64,000 nucleotides of DNA from Clarireedia homoeocarpa (taxonomy: Eukaryota > Ascomycota > Leotiomycetes > Helotiales > Rutstroemiaceae), in contig LNKV01000002.1 in assembly GCA_001465935.1 (NCBI GenBank), positions 992,001 to 1,056,000 of the forward strand, written 5' to 3'. Within the stretch, counting starts at the first letter, position 1, and each line of letters opens with the position of its first letter. Both the position numbers and the translations under genes were made by a program. Shown piece after piece: positions 1 to 11,740 of this stretch. The notes beneath the pieces are model-generated. The model searched no databases, had not been told where the DNA came from, and saw only the letters and a list, made by a program, of their open reading frames with translations.

Positions 1-452
1 CTTGACTTTTCTCCAGCTGGGAATTGACACGAAAGGGTCAAATTCTATCACAAGTGATGTTTTATAGAAATGCCTGGAGAATTGAAGTCTTAAGCATTAT
101 AACGAAGGATGAGATAGCAAAGGATGAAATTAGAGCCTGTATGCATGTGTGACGGAGAATTAGATATGGCAGGAATATTTAAAATCCGAGATCCGTGCAC
201 AACTGCAAGGCTAAAACTCCAGCGGTCTGGATTTCCTGTAAGGCCCAACCAATTTCTCAAGCGATAGAGCCGTATAATATCAAAACCTACAGGCAAGCAG
301 GCTATTCCAACGTCACTGTCGTTCTTTCAGGCGACAGTGTCTCGAACAATTTATCATTTCTTTCCAACCCTTACAAACCCTCTCTCATATCTAATCATCT
401 TTCCTTCTTCTATCGCATGTCTGTCAAAAAGAACTCGATCACGTAAACAGAC
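1..452. other. Upstream region of LST8
   Basis: No gene is supported here. The segment holds the promoter and 5' leader of LST8; a pyrimidine-rich stretch lies at about 340-415, close to the start codon. The short open frames on both strands resemble no known protein. Confidence 0.5.
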
Positions 453-1738
453 ATGTCTGTTATTTTGTGTACCGGTAAGCATAACCTCCATCCTGCCATC
501 TACTCCATTCGAGTGGGCATGCTGCCACTTGCTCAACGTCCTCTTATACTTATTCAAGATGGCATATATGCCACTTCTTGACCGAACTGTCACTGACAAT
601 CTTTGTGTTTTATTACAGCTGGCTATGACCACACCATCCGGTATGAGCGAACTTCTTTCCACAGCCTTGCGCGAGCATTACACCAGGGAACGTTACTAAG
701 GCTATCATGTTAGTTTCTGGGAGGCACTTTCTGGAATCTGTTCCCGGACCATTCAGCATCCTGATTCTCAAGTCAATCGTCTATGTATCTCGCCTGATAA
801 GCGCTTCCTTGCGGCAGCCGGCCACCACACGGTCAAGCTTTACGATATCAAATCCACAAATCCTAATCCTCTCCTAACATTCGAAGGCCATACTGGAAAC
901 ATAACAGGCGTTGCTTTTCACTGCGAAGGAAAATGGATGGTCACCAGTTCTGAGGACGGAACCGTCAAGATCTGGGAGACTAGGAGCGGAACGGTGCAAC
1001 GAAGCTACAGTCATGGTTGTCCTGTGAACGACGTGGTTATTCATCCCAATCAAGGCGAGATTATTAGTTGTGATCGCGGTGGAAGTGTTCGAATTTGGGA
1101 TTTAGCAGAGAATAATTGCTCACATCAACTCATTCCCGAAGAAGACGTACCCGTTTCAAGCGTTACTGTCGCAACAGATGGGTCGACCCTGTGCGCTGGC
1201 ACCAATTCGGTATGAACAGCATTGGTATAGAGAATAGTTTTCTAACTTCGGTACTAGGGCAGCGTCTATGTCTGGCAACTCCTTCAATTCCGCGAAAAGA
1301 CCCAGCTTATGCCGGTCACCCATTTCAAAGCTCATAACCAATACATCACTCGCGTTCTTCTTTCACCAGACGTTAAACATCTCGCAACATGTAGCGCCGA
1401 CCACACGGCCAAAATCTGGGAGGTAGACTTTAATGCTCTGGCTCCGAATCCAAATCAACCACCTGCGGAAACAAGACCTTTTAACCTCGAGTCGACTTTA
1501 ACTGGACATCAAAGATGGGTTTGGGACTGTGCCTTTAGCGCAGATTCCGCGTACCTAGTCACGGCGTGCTCCGATCACTATGCAAGGCTATGGGAGTTAC
1601 ATAGTGAGCAAATCATTCGACAATATAACGGACATCATCGAGGTTTGGAGCTCTGCATGTAAAGATCAGTATGGGTTTAGGCTAACTGATCTAGGGCTTG
1701 TCTGTGTTGCACTCAACGATTATTCGGAAGCTCGATAG
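453..1738 (+). CDS. lst8: TOR complex WD40 subunit LST8
   Basis: Encodes Lst8, the seven-bladed WD40 protein that sits on the kinase domain of Tor in TORC1 and TORC2. Five exons (453-474, 619-640, 714-1209, 1258-1642, 1695-1738) join in frame to 322 residues, close to yeast Lst8 (303). The blades are easy to read: GYDHTIRFWE at the N-terminus, then SEDGTVKIWE and SADHTAKIWE, and a last repeat running into HHRGLVCVALND. ATG 453 was chosen because only this 22-nt exon supplies MSVILCT directly before the conserved first blade, which itself spans the 22-nt exon 2 and exon 3. All introns are GT-AG. The two 22-nt exons are small enough that automatic models may start the gene too late. The assignment is firm; exact ends of the tiny exons rest on frame and conservation. 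Confidence 0.93.
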
Positions 1739-2403
1739 TAGAGCCTTATTGCAAGAACCTGGCGTTCCAAGTTGGTTATTAGGAGTCATCGATTTGTATT
1801 TTATTGGCCGGTTATTTTCACATATGGCACTGGTCTATAGGCATTGGTCTTTGGCGTTTGGACATACCCAGGATTGCTCATTGATACTTAATTGAATGAC
1901 TATTCGGAACGGGCGTTACAAGCTGGGGTTCTACGGCTTTCTTAACTACGTCCGAGCAGGCCAGATTAGGTTCTCGTCGACTATGTGGTAGCGCCGTAGC
2001 AAAAAGTCAGATCCAATCCGAGGCTGCAACTGAAATAGGATAAATCAACCAGGACAAGCCCTCAACTCCGAAATTCGCAACACTTCGGAGATAGGCGGAT
2101 ATCGGGCTATCATGTTCAGTTCGTTCACCAAATCATACCGTTGAGTGATCATCTCTCCTCTAATTTGGACATCCCGCAAATATCTCTTGCAACCAGGCCA
2201 GAATGGTAATTACACATCCCACGGCTGACAAACACTCAAAGAGGTGTTATTAAAAAAATTCACGCGCTCTATTAACCTAAATGCTCCATGCTCCCCCACG
2301 CTAAAAGCTGCAATGTAAAAGGTAATCCGTCCAAAACTCCGTCCTTGTCTGTAGATTTTGTAGGGTTGCGGCAAGGAAGGGTGTTCGCGAGTATTGATAG
2401 CGA
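1739..2403. other. Intergenic, LST8 and SERF 3' ends
   Basis: This is the convergent gap between LST8 (+) and the SERF-like gene (-). It should hold both 3' UTRs. I see no gene, repeat or RNA here. Confidence 0.5.
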
Positions 2404-2749
2404 TTATTTGACCTTCGCAGCCTTCAGCTTCTCCAAAGCCTCCTTCGCCTTTTTCTCATCAGCTATAATATTGTCAGTGTCCGCAAATCTAAAAGGTGCG
2501 CAAGTCAGTAACCCTACCGATTTTCTGCTTTTCAAGCATCATAGCCTTCGTCTTCTCCTTCTCGGCCATCATTTGGGATTTCGATTGATTGTTGCCACTT
2601 TTCTAAAAGGGAAGATATTAGCACCGTGTTCAGCAGTAGGCGTGGACAAACCGGGGGAGCAATCGAATCCATGGGGGGCTACTCACAACGGCCTGGGCCG
2701 CTTTCTGGGCCTTTTCACGGGCCTTGTCTCTTTGATTACCTCTCGCCAT
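2404..2749 (-). CDS. SERF (4F5) family small protein
   Basis: Three exons on the minus strand (2749-2687, 2602-2518, 2462-2404) join to a 68-residue, highly charged protein. It begins MARGNQRDKAREKAQKAAQA, the 4F5/SERF signature, and ends in lysine-rich EALEKLKAAKVK. SERF proteins are small, disordered, basic proteins that bind nucleic acid and promote amyloid aggregation in vitro; their physiological role in fungi is not settled. The middle exon encodes KSGNNQSKSQMMAEKEK. Introns are GT-AG (84 and 55 nt). An earlier acceptor at 2489-2490 is excluded because it brings in an in-frame stop. The gene is too short and too interrupted to be seen as one open frame. The family call is firm. Confidence 0.85.
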
Positions 2750-4108
2750 GACGATGAGTTCTTGAAGCGTTTGCGATAAATTTGACGGACTTGTAATAAC
2801 TGGCCTTGACTGCGTGGCTTCTTTCCTCTTGCGGTGTTAAAAGGAAGTAAAGAAGTAAGACTGAACGGAACGAGTAGGAAAGATCTGGATCTCCCTTTTC
2901 GCTTAGCGTGGTATCGGAGTGACTGGTGATTTCACCGATGCTTCGTACACCAAAAAAAGGAACATTCGCGCGGCAAGAAATGTCAGTCCTCCGCAACTTG
3001 GGCCAAATCATCAAAGAACAACAATTCTCGCTCATCAATATCATACACCGGACTCTACGCACAACGAATGGCAGACAGGCGTTGGTGCTCGACAAAGAAA
3101 GATTTCATTGGACAAGGCTTTGGGTTGTTTCCTTTGTAACATGGCATGAATGAAACATCCTTACACCAAAATAGCCCGCAAGGCCCTTCGTCCAATTGTT
3201 TCGGCATTGCATTTGTATCCCGAAACGCGCCTTGGAAACCGCTCGCATAGACCCAGGGGGCCCGTTCGACCTGGCCTTACTGCTCGTCACTCGATCAACG
3301 TTTCCATTGGACGAAAATTGTCCTTTTACCTGGATGTTCGATGTCGGGATCTATTTTCCCATCATATTCACGCAGGCACCGCAGGCAAGAGAGCTCCTTG
3401 AAGCTCCTCGAGTTCCATCCGCCCGTTGTCCCCCTACCGTTCTCAGACCTCACTCACCTTGGCACATCATCCAATCATTCATTTTGAGTTGGCACGCTTT
3501 CCGGCCTGCAATCTACCATGCTCATGCTCGGGTCAAAGAATTGAAAAGCGACCTTTGTGTTATTGGACATTCTCCATTCTTGCTATGACGGTTTTGATAA
3601 AGACTTCCATCACCCCACAATAGCATGGTTTGGCGAGCGTCAACCAGAAGGTAAAGAAAGGGTTTGGAATGCCTTCTTTCTTATTCATATATACATTCAC
3701 TTTTGTCCCATCTCTTGCTCATTGTTTCCCACAATAGCTTTCTTTTGTTTCTTGCTACTCTTTCTACTTATTGTCATCTATTCAGACAATGAGGTGAAGG
3801 CTGGTCCTGAACAGTCACTAAATATCGACTTTATAAATTCAACGCCTTGGATTCTCTTCTCCCTCTGTCTGCTTCAATTCTTTCCTTTCCAGAAATTAAA
3901 CTACTTTCACGACATATTCAGCTGTTTTTCAACTATACAATACCATATACTATATTCCAACAGATCCAGTCACTTTCGAACCGTTTGTACTGCAGGCAGT
4001 CAACTTCCAGGACCACTTGCCCATCTACTGTAAGCCGCCGTCCACACGCCGTTCAACAACCGAGCATTTCGCCAATACTACTCCATATTCACAACTCTAC
4101 AGCTATTC
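2750..4108. other. Divergent promoter region with CT-rich tract
   Basis: About 1.36 kb separates the divergent SERF-like and membrane-protein genes. It contains a strongly pyrimidine-rich stretch at about 3660-3780, common upstream of fungal transcription starts. Short open frames around 2920-3620 occur in several overlapping frames, resemble no known family, and are treated as chance. Confidence 0.45.
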
Positions 4109-5037
4109 ATGTCTGTTGCCAATATGACCAACTCAATCAAGCAACAAGGCCGCGGCTTCATTATCCTGAATGTTCTCCGTGTCTTGAACATCATTGCTCT
4201 CCTTGATGTCGTCGTTGCGAGTTGGATCATGCTTATCATGACAGTCAAGACCTCTAATGTGTGTATCCCTCTTCCCAATATTTTTGTTGTCTGCTAACGG
4301 CACTATAGTTCTTTTTCTTCGATGGCGTCTCACATTTCATTACCAGCACTATCGGCCTCTTTCTTATCACCTCTGAACTTAGCCTGTTCCGCACATACTT
4401 CGCAACATACTGGCCAACTCTCAGCCCATACAATGGCTTCACCTTCCTTGGTATTGCTATGATTGTTCTTGGTTTTAATATATTGGGAAACCTCAACAAG
4501 GCTGCCACCAGTGTTAAAATACTTGGTCTGCCTATGTGGCGTGTAGTCATCTCGTCTGGTGTACTCTCATCAGTCATGGGCTTGTTCAATATCATTGCAG
4601 TACGTCTCATGTCCTGTCTTAACTGGCACTATATTAACGAACATATCTAGTCTTTTGTCTTCTCTGAGAAGAACAGAACTGCTCGTGAAATTCGTTCCCA
4701 TGGAGCAGTAAAACAAGCGGATATCTATGAGAAACCTTTCAGGCTCTCCTCTCAAGCAAACGATGAACGTCTTCCCTCCTACAATACCGAACCAACCGAG
4801 CGACGCAAGCCTCGTTTCTCGTTGCGATTCCCTATTCGTCACTCACAGATCTCTAAACCGCTTCAATCAGAACCTGTTCCTCAAACTCGAAATTCCCCAA
4901 TAGTACCAGAAATCCAACGTCCGGAATCAGCGCTACATCCTGCAAATCAAAGACCATACTACCCACCAAGCAGCAGGTACAGTGTGGCCACCTTCCCAGG
5001 TGATGATGAGGAGCCACATGCGCGGGGGCATATATAA
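4109..5037 (+). CDS. Four-helix membrane protein, fungal DUF7598-like
   Basis: Three exons (4109-4258, 4309-4599, 4651-5037) give 275 residues. Four hydrophobic segments fill the first 155 residues: about 16-45 (GFIILNVLRVLNIIALLDVV), 58-75, 88-108 and 118-140. A hydrophilic, Pro/Ser/Arg-rich cytosolic-type tail follows, ending HARGHI. The arrangement, with FFFFDGVSH after helix 1, resembles a fungal-only family I remember as DUF7598; its function is unknown and the label is from memory. The start could be ATG 4109 (MSVANMTNSIK) or ATG 4124 (MTNSIK); both are in frame. Introns are short GT-AG (50 and 51 nt) in phase 0. It is divergent from the SERF-like gene. Confidence 0.8.
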
Positions 5038-5660
5038 ATCTTTGAGAGACTTAACAGTTATATACCGGAGTTTATTGGGAGTTTGGTGTAATATTGGAAG
5101 GAGAAATACCCAAGTTTTATATTTAGTGTTTTTTGTGTTATCATGTATTAATGAATCGTTTATATTTTCTTATTCACCAACGCACTTTACAATGGTGAGG
5201 CGTAGCATATGAGCAAAGTTTAGTTTGATTTTTTGTCTTGCAAGAGCATGAGAATCAATTCGCTCGATGTGTATTCACTTCGCGACGTGACATGTCGAAG
5301 GCAATAATAATCCTGCGAACTATGATGTTGCCCTACATCCAAGGCACAAACCCCGATAAGTGGTCGGCTTCCCCACAAAGCTTTATCTGCAGCCAGTCAA
5401 TTTTTACGCTACACTTCCCATCTTCAAATTATATCTATTTTATGGATTCTGCATGATATAACTTCCACCTGGCTTTCTTTCCTTGTGCCTCTTTCTCTTT
5501 TCCTATGCGTTTTCTACCATCGCAACATCTTAGAGTTACTGTATCTAACAATCTTTCTTTTGCTTCTACGAGTAAATTCCACAAATCTATTTCTGAGTTT
5601 CGAACACCTACCGCCTGCAACTTCCTTCAGAGACCTTTCACTATCATTACCACCACCACC
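5038..5660. other. Intergenic, upstream of guanylate kinase
   Basis: This is the spacer between two plus-strand genes: the 3' UTR of the membrane-protein gene, then the promoter and leader of guanylate kinase. A CT-rich stretch lies at about 5460-5520. No gene is supported. Confidence 0.5.
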
Positions 5661-6442
5661 ATGTCTCGTAAGCCCACTTCCTCTCTCCTCATAACTCTTA
5701 TAGCACACTGACCCAAACTCTCAAAGCAATCCCAAGCACCAACCCAATCATAATCTCCGGTCCGTCAGGTGTAGGCAAAGGAACCCTCTACTCCCGGCTC
5801 CTCTCCAACCACCCCAGCCTTTTCACTACCTCCATCTCGCACACTACACGCGCGCCCCGTCCAGGAGAGACACCCGATGTTGATTACTACTACATCACCA
5901 TGGAGGAGTTTGAGCGCATGATTGAGAAGGGTGAATTTGTCGAGCATGCGAAGTTTGGCGGGAACCGCTATGGGACTAGTAGGAAGATGATTGAGGAAAA
6001 GAGAGCAGAGGGAAAGATTGTTGTGCTGGATATTGAGATGGAGGTTTGTTCTACCTTCTTGTACCTTACTTCTCTGCTTCCGCGCAATTCATTTTTTCTA
6101 TTTGCTCTCAAACAGCAGACTAATCATCCAACCTCATAGGGTGTAAAACAAATCCACGCATCTCCCTCCTTCCCCGCGCGCTACATATTCATCTCCCCAC
6201 CCTCCAGCGCTGATAAATCACCCTTCGAAGTCCTAGAAGCGCGTCTACGTGGACGCGGTACGGAAAAGGAAGAGTCGATACAAAAGCGTCTGGCACAAGC
6301 CAAACTCGAATTGGAATACGCCAAGACGCCCGGTGTACACGATGTGATCATCGTGAATGACGATTTGGAGGTTGCGTATCAAGAATTGGAAGACTTTATT
6401 TTCGGGAAGGGGAAGTTTACTGGGACTGGAGAAAAGAAATAG
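5661..6442 (+). CDS. guk1: Guanylate kinase
   Basis: Catalyses ATP + GMP to ADP + GDP, the essential cytosolic step to guanine nucleotides. Exons are 5661-5667, 5727-6043 and 6140-6442, giving 208 residues (yeast Guk1 is 187). The P-loop [10 protein letters not shown] is near residue 14, the GMP-binding stretch [11 protein letters not shown] follows, then VDYYYI and the adenine-side RLRGRGTE. The first coding exon is only 7 nt (ATGTCTC), split inside the third codon. It was chosen because it joins in frame to [14 protein letters not shown] and has a GTAAGC donor right after it. The C-terminal tail [13 protein letters not shown] is a little longer than in yeast. Identity is certain; the first exon rests on frame and splice signals. 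Confidence 0.95.
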
Positions 6443-7012
6443 AGGACGCAGGAACAGGGTGTGGGGGATGCGGAGAAGGCTGGGGTTAGCGTGCAAGATT
6501 CGGCGACTATAGGGGACTTCGGGAGTTGATAAAGGGGGCTTGCTGACGATAGATGCGGGGTTCTGTCGTTTGTTCATTTTCCTCGGGCTTTTCCTTCTCA
6601 ATCTACTCGTAAAGGAAGACAGACTGGGGGCAGTTTCCAACCATATAAACATCTCAAATATACAAAAAGCATATAGAGATAAGTTTCAAATCATCCGATG
6701 CCTCATTAAGACAAACCATATCAAGAGGAAATCAAATTATTTACTAGTGGAAAGAATTCCCAGTACATTAGAGAAAAAGGCTAATTAAGCAAAGGAGAAA
6801 TTAGATATTCAGCATGAACAAAAAGCATTGTGGAAAACAAGAAAGCCCGGCTCCGGAAAAGTATCCCATAAAACTCTCCATTCAACCTGCTTCAAGAAAA
6901 TGTCGCTTTTTGCAGATACCGTCTGAAATCATAAAAACAACCACTCAGGTTCATCTCCACAGCTCCCCTCCAATCCAAACCCAACCCAAGACACCATTCA
7001 ATCTTCATCCCC
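6443..7012. other. Intergenic, GUK1 and CDC10 3' ends
   Basis: The convergent gap between guanylate kinase and septin CDC10. It carries both 3' UTRs. Antisense open frames here and across GUK1 are not credible genes. Confidence 0.5.
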
Positions 7013-8159
7013 TTAATATCCGTTCATGGTCATCCTTTGGGAGTTTCTGCTCAATTCTCGGTCAGCTGCAGGACTGATTGGTCTGCTACCAGCGTGACCT
7101 CCAGCAGCACTGCTTTCCTTAAGTGCTAATAATTGCTTAGCACGGAAGGTTTCGTAATGAATTTGAGATGTGGTTTCGATCAAATCTTGGAGATGGGTTC
7201 GGGTGAGGAAGTTTCGAAGGTAAACAAATTCGCAGTGGTTTTCATCCTCAACATTAATAACACCCCATCTGTTTTGACGACCACGAACTGGCTTTCCCCC
7301 AACGATAATGTCCTTCTCAGATCCAACAACAGCGAATGGAATAATGTTCTATGATAATTAGCTTCGTCACAGCTTCTGTGGTCTGAAAAGACCCACCTTA
7401 ATTTGTGCATTCAATGCACGCTCTTCCTCATCAAACTCATCGTTCTCATATGGGAACATCTTCAGGTTGTGGAACGCGAACTCTTCCTTTATGCGCTCCT
7501 TGAAAGCAGCACGTTCCTCCAAAGTCAAGGAATCAGACTTTGCAATAACTGGAACAACGTTGACAACATCAGAAAGCTTCTTCAAAACCACAATATCAAT
7601 TGGCTTCAAAGCGTGACCCGAAGGTTGAATGAAGAATAGACAGCAGTGAATGCGGGTGTCTGCAATATATCTTTCTCTCTGAGCAGTAAGTTCCTTTCGA
7701 AGGTATGCAGAGTGTTGATCCTTAATGTACTTGACAATTGGGTCCCAACATCTATCATTGTTTACTTGGTCTCCGTAACCGGGTGTATCGACAATATTAA
7801 GTCGCAGCTTGACGCCATTTTCTTCGATAATGTGCGAGACAGTCTGAATTTCGGTGGTGCTGCGCGATGGCTCGTCTGGTTGCAGTCTTCCCTTCGAGTC
7901 AATCAAGTGCGAAGCGAAAATGGTGTTGATGAGGGTGGATTTTCCGAGACCGGTTTGTCCTGAGATGAGATGATCAGCCATTTTGCGTATAACTTTAGTT
8001 CAAGATTTGGAAGCACGACTCACCAACACAGATGACGTTGAATTGGAAACCGCGCTTCAAGAGCTTCCGCTCAATTTGTGAGGTGATACTGTCGAAACCG
8101 ACATGACTCTTCGGGTACACAGAAGGTTGAGGAGCATGTCTATCTGTTATCGTTGACAT
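7013..8159 (-). CDS. cdc10: Septin CDC10
   Basis: GTP-binding septin of the Cdc10 group, a core subunit of the hetero-octamer that forms filaments at septa and hyphal necks. Exons on the minus strand are 8159-8024, 7959-7397 and 7348-7013, encoding 344 residues. The polybasic stretch ERKLLKRG precedes the G1 loop GQTGLGKST; the G3 motif is DTPGYGD, G4 is AKSD, and the septin unique element ends RTHLQDLIETTSQIHYE. A short N-terminus and no long C-terminal coiled coil separate Cdc10 from Cdc3, Cdc11 and Cdc12. The G1 loop is split by the first intron. Introns are GT-AG. The gene is divergent from the mitochondrial ribosomal gene over a 389-bp shared promoter. Very secure. Confidence 0.96.
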
Positions 8160-8548
8160 CTTGGAAAGAGTGTATTGAATTGGATCTTTCGCCGAAAAGA
8201 GGGGATTATCTGTGAATGGAATAGAAACGAGAGAGAAAAGGTGTTTTTGTCCTCGGAGGAAGTGTAGTACGCAATCAAAAGCCGCTGGCAAGAACAAATG
8301 GCAGAGAAGGAGGTCAAAGGTCTAAGGTCTCCAGATTATTTTGGCGAAATAGCGTGTACTCAGGGGAATTGGCTTAACTAATCCTAAAGTGGGTTAGCTT
8401 TTCTGCATGTGGAAGCAACCTAGTAATTGGCTGCGAGAGAAAGATTCAATATTTTGAACTTCGGGATTGTCTGATAGACGAGACTGCCGGATCTCTATTT
8501 CCATACTGTACCAGGTAAAGGTCGATTCCGCGACGACATTCCACCAAG
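8160..8548. promoter_or_regulatory. Divergent promoter region, CDC10 / bL32m
   Basis: 389 bp between the start codons of two divergent genes, so it must hold both promoters and leaders. No specific factor site could be assigned. Confidence 0.5.
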
Positions 8549-9080
8549 ATGGCGGCGACCCATGCTACGACGTCGTCGATCCTCTCGTCCTTCCTCCCAC
8601 GATTGGCACCTTCAACCGTCAGTATCGCATCAAGATCTATTGCTCTTTACTCTCGACAGCTCTCCCATCCACTACTTCCCGCATTTGCGATACCCTCGGC
8701 GATACATCTCAATGTCCCCGGATTACTGGAAGGATTATGGGAGTCTATATTGAAGGCTGTGCCGAAGAAGAAGACTTCTCACATGAAGAAAAGGCATAGA
8801 CAGATGGCAGGAAAAGGATTGAAGGACGTTACAAGTTTAAACAGATGTTCTGCTTGTGGTCATATCAAGAGAGCGCATCTGCTATGCCCATATTGTGTTA
8901 ATGGTAAGGATCTCAGTATAATGCGTAATTCAGCGCTATACTGATTGATATATAGAAATCAAGATGATGTTCAAGGGAAAGGACAAGCAGTCAATGGAAA
9001 CCATAAAGACGGTAGAGGAACAGGCCGCAGTGATATCAAACTCGGCAGCAGACACCAAGCCTACGGAGCTTCAGAAGTAG
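8549..9080 (+). CDS. mrpl32: Mitochondrial ribosomal protein bL32m
   Basis: Large-subunit mitochondrial ribosomal protein, orthologue of yeast Mrpl32. Exons 8549-8903 and 8956-9080 encode 159 residues. The first 60 or so residues are Ser/Ala/Leu-rich with few acids, as expected for an import presequence. The mature part starts at about [15 protein letters not shown], the L32 N-terminal signature, followed by a zinc ribbon with CSAC and, 13 residues later, CPYC. In yeast the precursor is matured by the m-AAA protease, which controls mitoribosome assembly. A single 52-nt intron lies after CPYCVN. The start is ATG 8549 (AAGATGG context). Secure. Confidence 0.93.
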
Positions 9081-9431
9081 GAAAATAGATGCTGTGTGTG
9101 AGCTATACCAGAAGATGGAGGGGTATTGAGTTATCATATACGGCATCAGCCAACAAAGGCGTTTGGGGTCAGGACATGCGATAGAATCATGAAGATATCA
9201 CTCCAAAAGATGGTAAAGATAGGACGTTAAATATTGTACATTGAATGTAGAAAATCTGCCATGCGAATTACGATCTTTGTTTTCAATGCAAGGTAATAAA
9301 GTGTTGCTCAAATCGCGTACATAGTTAGAGTCGAGCTCGTCATAAATTTATCGACCCCTCCAAAGCTTCACCAAGCTCTATATTCTTCAACCAACGAACT
9401 GCGACCTTTAATTCTCAATGAATCGGTGACA
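9081..9431. other. Intergenic, upstream of SKI8
   Basis: The bL32m 3' UTR and SKI8 promoter. Nothing else is seen. Confidence 0.45.
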
Positions 9432-10621
9432 ATGGTATGATCGCAAGTATTATGTCCACTTCTCAGCTAATTGTAGAAAGTCTAAACAATATCTCACAAC
9501 CCACACAATTGATGATGGTAAGTGTATTGCAGCAAAATTACCCCTCATCATACTCTCATGCCTTCATCTTTACTCCACCATCCCAACTACGGCATAACTA
9601 ACACCTGCCTTCACAGCTCACAAAACCGACATCTACTCCCTCGCCGTAACCCCAACCTCTATCCTCTCCGCCTCCGGCACCAGCACCCTCAAAATCCACA
9701 CATCAACCACCACCCCCCCGTCCCTAACCCAAACGCTCTCCGCGCACAAACTCGGCTGCCACCACATCTGCACCTCCAAATCCGGCACCCACGCCGCATC
9801 CTCTGGCTTCGACGGCACTGTCAGCGTGTGGGTCTCTTCCTTGAAAGAATCGCCCGACAAGAGCGAAGAGTGGAAACTCCTCGGCCATGTGCGCGACGGG
9901 AACAAAGCCGGGGAAATATGGGCCGTGGCCTTGAGTGCCGATGGGCAATTTTTGGCGGGGACGACGGTCGATGGTCGGATCGGGGTGTGGGATTTAGCTG
10001 CGGAGGGAGAGGGAGAGGGAGTTGGGAAGAAGATTAGAGAGTATGCGACGAAGGGAAGTTTTGGGCTTTGTGTGGACGTTAGTGTAGATGGAAGGTTTAC
10101 GGCGAGCGGGCATGAGAACGGAGGAGTTTATGTTTTTAATAATGATACGGGGAGGATGATGCACAGTTTACCTGGTAAGTTCTCGTTCAGGCTATCTTTC
10201 TACTTATCGAAGGATGAAGAGGGAACGAAGATGCTAATTTTCTACAGGCCTTATCCAACCAGTCCGCAGCATCGCATTCTCACCATTATCAAGCCATCTT
10301 GCTGCTGCGGGAGATGCGCGCACCATAGCTCTCTATTCAGTCACTCATGGCGAGCAAGTAGCGAATCTCACAGGCCACAGCGCGTGGATCTTCAGCGTGG
10401 ATTGGAGTTATACCGGAGAATATCTCGTGAGTGGCGCGTGGGACGGGAAAGTCAAGGTATGGAATGTAGAGACGAGGACGTGTGTGGCTACGCATAGCGA
10501 GACAGACAAGGCGCTATGGTGTGTGAAGTGGTTACCGAAAATTCAGGGGAGGAGTGAACAGTTTGTCACCGCAGGGGCGAATGGAAGTTTAAGTTTTTAT
10601 AGGGAGGCTACTGGAGGTTGA
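9432..10621 (+). CDS. ski8: SKI8 WD40 protein
   Basis: WD40 protein of the Ski complex, which feeds mRNA to the cytosolic exosome for 3'-5' decay; in several fungi it also helps Spo11 form meiotic breaks. Exons 9432-9434, 9481-9517, 9617-10174 and 10248-10621 give 323 residues. The N-terminus reads MSKQYLTTHTIDDAHKTDIY, and the blades include SSGFDGTVSVW, VDGRIGVWD and SGAWDGKVKVWN. The start codon forms an exon alone: ATG is followed directly by GTATGA, and the next exon starts TCTAAACAA. The intervening intron uses an AAG acceptor 12 nt after a CTAAT branch site, because the closer TAG would cause a stop. RRP4, also linked to the exosome, is at 51 kb. Family call firm; exon 1 is inferred. 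Confidence 0.9.
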
Positions 10622-11147
10622 ATGAAGTGGGGTGCAAACGTGTATATGTGAGGACTTGGGAAAGGACGTGGCAGGGTTTGAGGTCTATTGAGATGGGCAG
10701 AGGCGAATGCATATTGGCAGGATAGATAAAAGACTTCCTTGAAAATTGCTGGATGTATAAAGGTGTAGCATGGCTCAATTACCACGTTACAAGGGTAGGG
10801 AAAGGTTACTGTATAATCTTTTCACCATTATAGCTTGCTTTCTAGACGTTCTAGATGATGTAGACTCCCATCAGCAGCATGTAGTAAGAACATTCTCTTT
10901 TTAAGATGGAATTATAGCCTCTGGATCTGAGCATAACAGCCTGTTTAAAATGCGCCTTCCTTTTTATCAACCTGTAACAATTTCTATATCTCAGTTTCTA
11001 TCTCAATTTCAGTAACAACGAGACTGCTTGGTATCTTAAAAACCAGGGAAACTCCATCAATAATCGATCTATATGCCTTACCAACCTCCTACTCTCCTCT
11101 ACTCCGTTGCTGCCAGACAACTGCCCTCTAAACAGATCCGCGGTCTC
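10622..11147. other. Intergenic, SKI8 and GPI-protein 3' ends
   Basis: The convergent gap between SKI8 and the minus-strand cell-surface gene. No gene or repeat is seen. Confidence 0.45.
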
Positions 11148-11740
11148 CTACAACATCATAACACCAGCCATACCAATGACGGCCATCAATCCTGGAACTG
11201 CCAATCCTCCGGCACCATTGGTAGCACCTGCGGCAATTGAGCTTCCCGTTGCCGAAGCACTGGAATTCCCAGATGCAGAACCAGAACTTGCAGCGGATCC
11301 AGTTGCATGAGCACTTCCCGAAGTCTTTGCTCCAGCACTTCCGCTTGCAGTAGTAGTAGCAGAGCTGGAACCAGTTTTGGAGGAAGAAGAGGCCGATGAA
11401 GTGATAGCTAGTAAATTTGTCTTGTTAGTCCATTTCTCCACAGCATAGTATTTCACTCGAATTGCGAAAGCGAACTCCCTTTCCTAGAGAATGAACACTT
11501 ACAAACAGTAACTCCGGCGGAGCTCAGGCAAGTAGCCTCATACGCGCTCACCGCACCACTGTAGGCATTGCCACTGCATTTCTCCGTGATATTGCCTGCG
11601 ACGGAGGATTCGAGAGTACCGCAGATAGCTTTGAGATCAGAAGGTTCGGGTTGTTCGTTGATGGCTGCGAGGAGACATGCTGGAGGAGTTGCGGAGACGA
11701 GAGTGAGGAGAGTAGTGAGAAGGATAGCTGGTGTATACAT
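11148..11740 (-). CDS. Secreted, probably GPI-anchored Ser/Ala-rich protein
   Basis: Exons 11740-11503 and 11407-11148 on the minus strand encode 165 residues. The N-terminus (MYTPAILLTTLLTLVSATPP) is a classical signal peptide. A globular part of about 60 residues follows with cysteines at PACLL, AICGT, EKCSG and ATCLS, then a Ser/Ala/Gly/Thr-rich low-complexity stretch. The end is hydrophobic (LAVPGLMAVIGMAGVMML) after small residues, the pattern of a GPI-attachment signal. It is too short in cysteines for a full eight-Cys CFEM domain, so I do not call CFEM. It probably resides in the cell wall or plasma membrane. The next gene upstream, a cupredoxin, is also secreted. Function unknown. Confidence 0.82.

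Noticed and set aside
2736..3623. Several 60-130 codon open frames between the SERF-like and membrane-protein genes
   Set aside because: They lie in multiple overlapping frames on both strands with no start context, intron logic or homology.
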